NCBI GenBank assembly: GCA_964649195.1
Contig: CAZYPK010000115.1
Span: 1-17,576, forward strand
Source: JTS-RE9 sp964649195
GTDB taxonomy: Bacteria > Planctomycetota > Phycisphaerae > Phycisphaerales > Phycisphaeraceae
Reading direction: 5' to 3'
DNA: 17,576 bases
Of this stretch, positions 6,580 through 15,700 are shown one piece after another. Position 1 is the stretch's first letter. The number at the start of each line of letters is the position of its first letter. The notes under the pieces are model-generated. The model searched no databases, was not told the DNA's origin, and worked only from the letters and a program-made list of their open reading frames with translations. The position numbers were made by a program, and so were the translations under genes.

Positions 6580-6608
6580 TTGACCGATCACGCCACCTGT
6601 GGTATCGT
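6580..6608 (+). promoter_or_regulatory. Candidate promoter for the giant surface protein gene
   Basis: TTGACC (6580-6585) matches five of six -35 positions, and TATCGT (6603-6608), 17 bp away, matches four of six -10 positions. It would give a leader of roughly 175 nt before the ATG at 6791. Planctomycete promoters are poorly conserved, so this is a suggestion only. Confidence 0.35.
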
Positions 6609-6650
6609 CAGGTTTTATTGGAGAAGCAGGGATTCAGAACATCTTTCTCC

Positions 6651-6680
6651 GGGGGTTGGGTTCGGGGATTCCGGGGGGGG
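6651..6680 (+). promoter_or_regulatory. Four-run G-tract, possible G-quadruplex in the 5' leader
   Basis: G-runs of 5, 3, 4 and 8 bases lie at 6651-6655, 6658-6660, 6664-6667 and 6673-6680, with loops of 2, 3 and 5 bases. This satisfies the usual G3+N1-7 pattern on the coding strand, so the structure could form in the non-template DNA and in the mRNA leader. It lies about 110 bases ahead of the start codon of the giant gene. Confidence 0.55.
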
Positions 6681-6779
6681 ACGATGGCCCAGGCTGTTCG
6701 CGTGCCATGTCCCGATTCGGTTGAAGTCTGCAACGCTGGTCCGTTGGGATGATCCCGTTCAAACGCATCGCCCGCATGT

Positions 6780-6786
6780 AGGAGGT
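6780..6786 (+). promoter_or_regulatory. Strong ribosome binding site for the giant gene
   Basis: AGGAGGT ends four bases before the ATG at 6791 and is a near-perfect Shine-Dalgarno. It fixes the start of the giant reading frame. The 393-bp stretch 6398-6790 otherwise holds only the leader hairpin, the promoter candidate and the G-tract; I see no RNA gene in it. Confidence 0.8.
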
Positions 6787-6790
6787 CTGA

Positions 6791-9700
6791 ATGTCTTTGA
6801 GTTCACGCCTGTACGAACGTGCCCGGACCGTTGCGCATTTCTTCGCCCGATCGCGCCGTCATGCCGGTCGTCGTCGAACCCGGAACACTCCCTCCCGGCC
6901 CTGCATCGAGCAGCTCGAATCGCGCCTTTATCTCGCCGCCGTGGCGTGGGACGGCGGCGGCAACGGGTTTTCCTGGCACGATCCGCTCAACTGGTCCGGC
7001 GATGTTCTGCCCGGCATCAACGATGATGTCGTCATCGACATCGAAGCCAATCCGACGGTTCAGATCACCTCGTCATCAGGGGCCGTCACCGTTCAAAGCC
7101 TGACATCGAAAGAAAACCTGCTGATCACGGGTGGGTCGCTTGTTGTCGGCCAGACCTCGGATATCGACGCCACCCTGACGATTTCCGGCGGCACATTCAC
7201 GCTGACCGATGGTTCGCAAGTGACCATCAACAGTCTGATCTTCAGCGGCGGCACGCTCGGCGGCGCGGGCGACGTGACGGTGACGGGGACGTTGAATTGG
7301 ACGGGCGGGACGATGAGCGGCGCGGGCAAAACGATCGTGGCGGCGGATGCGGAATTGAACATCACCGGCACGTCAACCAAGCGTTTGGGGCGGACACTGG
7401 AGAACGCGGGGACGGCGCTGTACAGCGGCAGCAACTTCCAGTTCGGCCCGACCAGCGGCGCGGCGGGCGTGATCGGCAACCTGGTCGGGGCGACCTTCAC
7501 CGTGACGGGCGGAGGATGGTTGGATCAATGGTCCTCCGGCGCCCACACTTTCAACAACGCGGGGACGTTCATCAAGCGGGGCGCGGGGACGACGACCCGT
7601 TTCTCGACCGTGGCCTTTCACAATACGGGCATCGTGCAGGTCGAGGAAGGGGCGCTGCAACTGTCGGGCGGCGGCGTCAGTCCGGGCGGTTTCCAGATCG
7701 CCGCCGGGGCGACGTTGGGGTTCGGTCGCGGTGTGCATCGGATTCAGGGCGGCAGCATCACCGGCGGCGGCACGGCCAATTTCTATGACAGCTTTTCCAG
7801 CGGCGACCATGCCGAGCTGGACAACGCCTCGACCTACAACCCCTCGGCCACCCTTGTCGATGGCGGCACGGTGCTGTTCAACAACGCCGCGACCACCAAT
7901 GTGCTTGACCTGCGCAGCGGCGGCGTCATCAGCGGCACGGGAACGCTCACCGCCAATGATGCTTTTCACTGGAGCGGCGGAACGATGGAGGGCGCGGGCA
8001 AAACGATCGTGGCGGCGGACGCGGAATTGAACATCACCGGCACATCGACCAAGCGTTTGGGGCGGACACTGGAGAACGCGGGGACGGCGCTGTACAGCGG
8101 CAGCAACTTCCAGTTCGGCCCGACCAGCGGCGCGGCGGGCGTGATCGGCAACCTGGTCGGGGCGACCTTCACCGTGACGGGCGGAGGATGGTTGGATCAA
8201 TGGTCCTCCGGCGCCCACACTTTCAACAACGCGGGGACGTTCATCAAGCGGGGCGCGGGGACGACGACCCGTTTCTCGACCGTGGCCTTTCACAATACGG
8301 GCATCGTGCAGGTCGAGGAAGGGGCGCTGCAACTGTCGGGCGGCGGCGTCAGTCCGGGCGGTTTCCAGATCGCCGCCGGGGCGACGTTGGGGTTCGGTCG
8401 CGGTGTGCATCGGATTCAGGGCGGCAGCATCACCGGCGGCGGCACGGCCAATTTCTATGACAGCTTTTCCAGCGGCGACCATGCCGAGCTGGACAACGCC
8501 TCGACCTACAACCCCTCGGCCACCCTTGTCGATGGCGGCACGGTGCTGTTCAACAACGCCGCGACCACCAATGTGCTTGACCTGCGCAGCGGCGGCGTCA
8601 TCAGCGGCACGGGAACGCTCACCGCCAATGATGCTTTTCACTGGAGCGGCGGAACGATGGAGGGCGCGGGCAAAACGATCGTGGCGGCGGACGCGGAATT
8701 GAACATCACCGGCACATCGACCAAGCGTTTGGGACGGACGCTGGAGAACGCGGGGACGGCGGTGTACAGCGGCAGCAACTTCCAGTTCGGCCCGGGTGCG
8801 ACGCCGGGCGTGCTGATCAACCTGGCGGGCGCGACGCTGACGGCGGTGGGTGAAAGCGATTTCAGTTGGTGGACCAGCAACGCCGGCCACCTGATCGACA
8901 ACCGCGGCCTCTTCCGGCACACCGGCGCGGGGACGACCGATGTCACCGGGATCACCTTCAACAACAGCGGCAGCGTGGTCGTGGCGGCGGGCACGCTCCG
9001 ACTCAACCGAGGCGGGACGTATGCGGGTGAGATCGACGTGGCGGCCGGGGCTGGGATCGGATTCAACGGCGGCACGCACACGCTGGAGGCGGGCCTGTCG
9101 CTGACGGGGGCCGGCATGATCTTTGTCACCAGCGGAACAGTGACCACCGCCAGCGCCTTGGGGTTGCCCCATCTGACCCTCAACGGCGGGACGCTCGGCG
9201 GCGCGGGTGACGTGACGGTAACGGGGACATTCAGTTGGACAAGCGGGACAATGAGCGGCGAAGGCAAGACGATCCTGGCATCGACGGCGACGGGGACGCT
9301 GACAGGGAGCAGCAGTAAATACCTGGGCCGCACGCTGGAGAACGCGGGCGACCTGACCTACAGCGGCAGCAGTTTCTGGTTCGGCCCGACCAGCGGCGTG
9401 GCGGGTATGCTGGTCAACCTGGCGGGCGCGACGCTGACGGCGGTGGGCGAGAGCGACTTCAGTTGGCAGACCAGCAACGCCGGCCATCTGATCGACAACC
9501 GCGGTCTCTTCCGGCACACGGGCGCGGGGATCACCGATGTCACCGGGGTCACCTTCAACAACAGCGGCAGCGTGGTCGTGTCGGAGGGCACGCTCCGACT
9601 CAACCGAGGCGGGACGTATGCGGGTGAGATCGACGTGGCGGCCGGGGCTGCGCTGGTGTTCGACACAGGCACGCACACGCTGGAGGCGGGTCTGTCGGTG

Positions 9701-12700
9701 ACGGGGGCCGGGATGGTCTTTGTCAGCGATGGAACGGTGGCCACCGCCAGCGCCATTGAGCTTCCCCATCTGACCCTCAACGGCGGGACGTTCGGCGGCG
9801 CGGGCGACGTGACGGTGACGGGGACGCTCAGTTGGACGAGCGGGACGATGAGCGGCACGGGCAGGACAATCGTGGCACCGACGGCGACCGGTGCGTTCAC
9901 GGGGAGTGTCCACAAGTATCTGGGGCGGACACTGGAGAACGCGGGCAGCCTGACCTACAACGGCAGCAACTTCGACTTCGGCCCCTCCAGCGGCGTGCCG
10001 GGCGTTCTGATCAATCTGGCCGGGGCCACGCTGATCACGGTGGGCGAGAGCGACTTCAGTTGGCAGACCAGCAACGCCGGTCACCTGATCGACAACCGCG
10101 GCCTCTTCCGGCACACCGGCGCGGGGACGACCGACATCAGCGGGGTCACCTTCAACAACAGCGGCGACGTGGCCGTCTCGACGGGCACGCTCCGACTCAA
10201 CCGCGGCGGGACCAGCAGCGGGCAGTTCCACATCGATGCCGCAGCAACCCTGACCTTCGCCACGCAGGTTCACAATCTCGCCCAGGCGACGATCGCCGGC
10301 CCCGGCACGCTGGCGTTCAGCAACATCGGCGCCGCCGGCAATCCTCAACTGCTCGAAGTCGCCAGCCACAACATCGGCAACACGCCCGCAGCCTTCAGCG
10401 GCGACTTCGCGCTGGGCGCCTTGATCCTCGGCGGGAACAGCCGCGTTCGTCTGGTTGACGGAGCCGACAATTCCCCCGGCTCGACCGCGGAAGTCCTCTA
10501 CGTCAGCAACCTCGATGTCGCTTCCAACGCCACGCTCGAGCTCAATCTGCTGAAGTACTTCGCCGTCCAGCAGACCATCACCGGCACGGTCATCAGCGGC
10601 CTGCCCGTCCTCGACCCGACGTTTGGGGACGACGGCATCGTCCGGGAGGCGTTCGCCACGGGCTCGCGTTCCTATTTCACCGATGTCGCCGTGTTGCACG
10701 ACGGCAGGATCGTCGCCGTCGGCCAGGGCATCGCGCCCGGCGACTCCAACTACAACCTGGTCGTCGCGCTCTACTTGGCGGACGGCACTCCCGACAACAC
10801 GTTCAATGGGGCGCAAAGCGTCCACCACCGCTTCTTCGATCCGTTCGGCGACAGCTCCAACGATTTCGCATCGGGCATCACGCTCCTGGCCGACGGCAGC
10901 TTCGTCGTCAGCGGCCGCAACGGCATCGGCGTGAACGACGTCAACAGCAGAGGATTCCTCCTCAAGTTCAACGCGTCCGGCGCGTTGGACACGCAGTTCT
11001 CGGGCGACGGCATCTTCACCGACACCGAGCAGGGCATCACCGGCGTGGAGGCCCAGGGGAACAAGCTGCTCGTCGGCGGCGTGGTTGATGGAACGAACTT
11101 CGGCGTGATGCGTTTGACCGCCGGCGGCGAGTTGGACCCTGCGTTCGGCCAGGGCGGACGGATCGTGTTCGACTTCAACGCGCTTTCCGGCGGCAAGCCG
11201 GCATCGCAGGGAGGGCAGCTCTCGGTTCGCGCCGATGGCAGCTTCGTCTTCTCCGGCGTCGTCGGTTTGTTGGAATCCCACAACCGCGACATCGTCTATG
11301 CCAACTTCAATGCGTCCGGCGTCCTCGGCCCCGCCTTTGGCACGCAGGGCAAGGGTTTGTTCGACACCGGCGGTGACGAGTATGGAACCGTCCGACTACG
11401 CCCCGACGGCAGTCTCGTCCTGAATTACATCAACTTCTCCAATAGCGGCCTGTATCTGGCCAGGATCGCCCCGGAAGGCGGCGCGGTCTCGCCGGCCTTC
11501 ATCGGCTCGGCGGTCAGCCCGGGCGGGTTCTCGTGGTTGTTTCCCACCATCGAGTTCCTCCCCGACGGCCGGGCGATCTTCAGCGCCGCGTCAACCACCG
11601 GCGACGCCGCGGGGCCTTCAAACACCGGCGGCCACCGCGGCCACCTCTGGCTCACCACTCCGACCCTCGACACCATCGACGCCACCTTCGGCCTCGCCGG
11701 CCAGGCCACGCTCCTCAACGGCACCGGCCTGTTCGTCACCGGTTCGGCGCTGACCGCCGACGGCCGGCTGCTCCTGGCCGGTTGGAGCGAAGACACCCAG
11801 AATCATCCCTTCGCCATCGCACGTTTCGACATCGCCGGCAATGCCGGGGCCATCCGGGGCACGGTCTTCCACGACAACGACCGCGACGGCATCCACGATG
11901 CCTCGGAACAGGGGCTGGCCAATGTTCCGGTCTATCTCGACATCAACGACAACAACACCTTCGATGCGGGCGAACCCGTCGCCTGGACCGATGTCCACGG
12001 CCGTTACAGCCTCGTCCATCTTCCGCCCGGCTCCTACACGGTTCGCGTCAATGGTGCGATCCTCGCGCCGCTTCTGCCCAATGCCCCGCTCAGCGGCGAA
12101 CATCAGGTCGTCATCACCGAGGGGGAGACCTCCGCCGGTCACGACTTCGCCTTCTCCACCGATCTCCAGGCCCAGCCGCTGCCCCTGGATCAGCCCGTCG
12201 CCGGTTCGCTTGCAGGCAGCGGGGTGTCGGTTCTCTATAAGATCGAAGCGCCCGGTGGAACGCCTCTTCGCGTCACGCTTGACCATTCCCGCGACGGCGA
12301 CCGCACCGAGATCTACCTGCGGCGCGGAGCCGTTCCCACGCGCGGCATCCATGACCACCGTTACGCGACCAACGGCGCCGACCACTCGATCCTCGTGCCC
12401 AACGCCCAGGCGGGAACTTGGTACGTGCTGGTTTACGCCAGCCATGTGCCGACGCCGGCCGACTTCACGCTGCTGGCGACCGTGCCCGGCATCATCGCGG
12501 CCGATGCCACGCCTGATGCCTACAGCGCCGACCAGACCGTGACGATGACCATCGCCGGCGCGGGTTTCCTCCCCGGCGTGCAGGCGGCGCTGATCGCAGG
12601 CGACGGGACGGTGATCCCGGCAACGAACACCCGCATCGATTCCTACGCCCAGTTGACCGCCACCTTCAATCTCACTGGCGTGACACCCGGCCAGTACGAC

Positions 12701-15700
12701 GTGCGGGTGACCTCTGCGGCAGGTTCCAGCGACACGCTCATCGACGCCTTCACCGTCCTCGCAGCCGGCGCCGCCAGGCTGGAGACGAAGCTCATCCTGC
12801 CTGGCGCGCTGGGGCGCCACGCCACCGCCACGCTCTATGTCGAATACGCCAACACCGGCACGGCGGCGATGGAGGCGCCGATCCTCATCCTCCAATCGGG
12901 CGACCCGGACGGCAGTGACAAGCCGTTGCTCACATTGGATCAATCGCTGCTTGCAAAGGGGTTCTGGACGTCGGCGATGCCGGACGGTTTCTCACATGCC
13001 GTTCAGATTTATGCGAGTGGTGCGACGCCCGGCCTGTTGCAGCCGGGCGAAAAGGTGCGAGTACCGGTCTATTACGCCGGCCTCCTCACGCCCTGGAACT
13101 TCGGCGACAATCGTGTCGAACTCGAAATCCGCATCCACGAGGCGGGCAGCGCCGACCTGATCGACTGGCACAGCCTGGAAGACGTCCTGAGGCCTGACTG
13201 GATCGCCCCTGACGCATGGGGAGCCGTCTTCGCCAACCTCGCCGCACAGACCGGCGACACCTGGGGCGATTATGTCGCCATGCTCAGTGAGAATGCGGTT
13301 TACCTGGGCCGCTTCGGCCACCATGTGACGGACATCAACCAGCTCTACGGCTTCGAGTTGCAGCAGGCGCTGGGGTTGAGCCCCGTCTCCACCCTCGCCT
13401 CGGCCTTGGATGCCTCGTTGATCGCCCCCGGCATGCCCCTCGAGTTCGGCCGCTCCTTCGGCAACTCCATCCTCGACCGATACGCCCAAGGCCCCTTCGG
13501 CTTCGGCTGGAACGCCTCGTGGCAGGTGCACCTCAATGAACTGACCGACGGCACGGTCGTGATACACAGCGGCGCCAGCCAGATCCGTTTCCAGCCCGAC
13601 AGCCGATCCGCCGGGAAATACTTCGGACCCGTCGGCTTCACCGGCGAGTTCCGCAAGATCACCGGCGGCACCTTCGAGCTCGCCTCCACCGGCGGCGGCG
13701 TCACCCGTTTCCACGCCGATGGCAGGCTCAACTACATCGAGGACGTCAACGGCCACCGCATCTCCGCCGCCTACGCCGCCGGCAGGCTCACCGGTCTGAC
13801 GCACTCGACCGGCCCGTCGCTCACCATCGCCTACAACGCCGCCGGCCGCATCGCCTCCATCACCGACTCCATCGGCAACGTGCAGACCTATGCCTACGAT
13901 GCCGCGAACGCCCACCTCCTCTCCGTGACCGGCCCCGCCGGTACCGTCAGCTACACCTACAACACCTCCGCCAACGCGGCCCTCAAGCACACCCTCACCT
14001 CCATCACCGATCCCGCCGGCATCACCCGCCGCTTTGAGTACGACTCTCGCGGCCGGCTCGCCGCCACGTTCCTTAACGCGGGCATCGAGCGCATCGAATA
14101 CGCCTACGACGAGACCGGCATCGTCACCTCCACCGACGCCGCCGGCGTCTCCGCCACGCTCCACTACGATCACCTGGGCCGCGTCGCCCGCAGCGAGGAT
14201 GCCCTGGGCGGCTACATCCTTTATGAATATGACGCCGTCGGACGGCTCAGCCGCCAGACCAATCATCTGGGCCAGTTCCGCACCTACACATGGTGCTCCT
14301 GCGGCTCCATGACTTCGATGACCGACGAACTGGGCAACGTCACCCGCTTCACCCCCGGCGGTCCTCACAACCAGCCGACCGCCTTCATCGACGCCCTGGG
14401 CAACCAGACGCGATACGCCTACGACGCCGATGGCAACCTCACCGCCACGACCTACGCCGACGGCAGCGTCGAGCAGGCCGCCTACGACGCCCTGGGCAAC
14501 CCGACCTCGCTCATCAACCGCCGCGGCCAGGCCATCCAGTTCGCCTACAACGCGCTGGGCCAGCTCACGCAGGAAACGTTCCCGGGCGGCTCGACCAACA
14601 TCTATGCATACGATTCGCGCAACCGCCTGATCACCGCGACCGACGACCGGGGCGTGACGACGTTCGAGTATGACGCCGCTGATCGGTTGATGCGCGTCGT
14701 GTATCCCGACGGTCGATGGCTGACGTATGAATACGACGCCGCCGGCCGGCGCATCCGCATGGAGGACAACACCGGCTATGCCGTGGGATATCACTACGAT
14801 TCCGCGGGCCGATTGGGCAGCCTGACCGATGCCGAGGATGCGATCATCGTTGCCTACAGTTACGACCTCGCAGGCCGGATGGTCCGCGAGGACAAGGGCA
14901 ACGCCACCTACACGACGCACGCCTACGACGGACTGGGCCGCATCGCCTCCATCGTTCACCGCGCGCCGGATGATTCGATCAACTCCCGGTTCGACTACGC
15001 CTACGACACGCTCGGCCGGCGCACCGGCATGACCACGCTCGACGGCGCATGGATCTACACCTACGACGCCACCGGCCAGTTGACGCGGGCCGTCTTCGAT
15101 TCCGTCAACCCCGACATCGACGATCAGGACCTGCGCTATTTCTACGACGCTCTGGGCAACCGCACGCGCACCGAGCTCAACGGCGTCACCACCGACTACA
15201 CGGTCAACAACCTCAATCAGTACCTGTCCGCCGGTGATGCCACCTACCAATACGACCTCGACGGCAACCTCGTGCTCGAAGTCGGCCACGATGGCACCCG
15301 CTCCTTCGCCTACAACGTCCGCAACCAGCTCGTCGAAGTCGTCACGCCGGATGGCACATGGCAATACGAATACGATCCCTTCGGCAACCGCACCGCCACG
15401 ACCGTTGACGGCGTGCGCACCGAGTACCTCCTCGACATGACCGGCCTGGGCGACGTCATCGGCGAGTTCGACGCCGCCGGCAACCGCACCGCCTCCTACT
15501 TCCACGGTCTGGGCCTCGAAGCGATGAACCGCGCGGACAGCAGGTTCTACTATGACTTCGACGCCATCGGTTCGACGAGCGACATCACCGGCGCGGGCGG
15601 TGCATATCTGAATTCATATGTATATGACCCGTTCGGGGCATCATTACATGTTTCCGAAAGCATTGCCAATCCATTCCAGTTCGTCGGCGCGTTCGGCGTC

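Noticed and set aside
6684..6752. A 22-codon upstream frame in the leader of the giant gene
   Set aside because: Only the G-run precedes it and it lacks a Shine-Dalgarno; it could be a leader peptide but there is no supporting feature.
7373..11281. A 1302-codon open frame on the minus strand opposite the giant gene
   Set aside because: Its composition (Arg, Ala, Gly, Val, Asp rich, low complexity, repeating with the 672-bp units) is that of an antisense shadow of a GC-biased, repetitive coding sequence. The plus-strand frame has clear domains and a strong ribosome binding site.
11618..12943. A 441-codon minus-strand open frame
   Set aside because: Shadow of the SdrD-B-like and PPC-like coding region; low-complexity Gly, Arg and Val content and no plausible start signal.
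12992..15505. An 837-codon minus-strand open frame opposite the RHS region
   Set aside because: It mirrors the YD-repeat periodicity of the plus strand and has no recognisable domain; NNC/NNG codon bias removes stops in this antisense frame.
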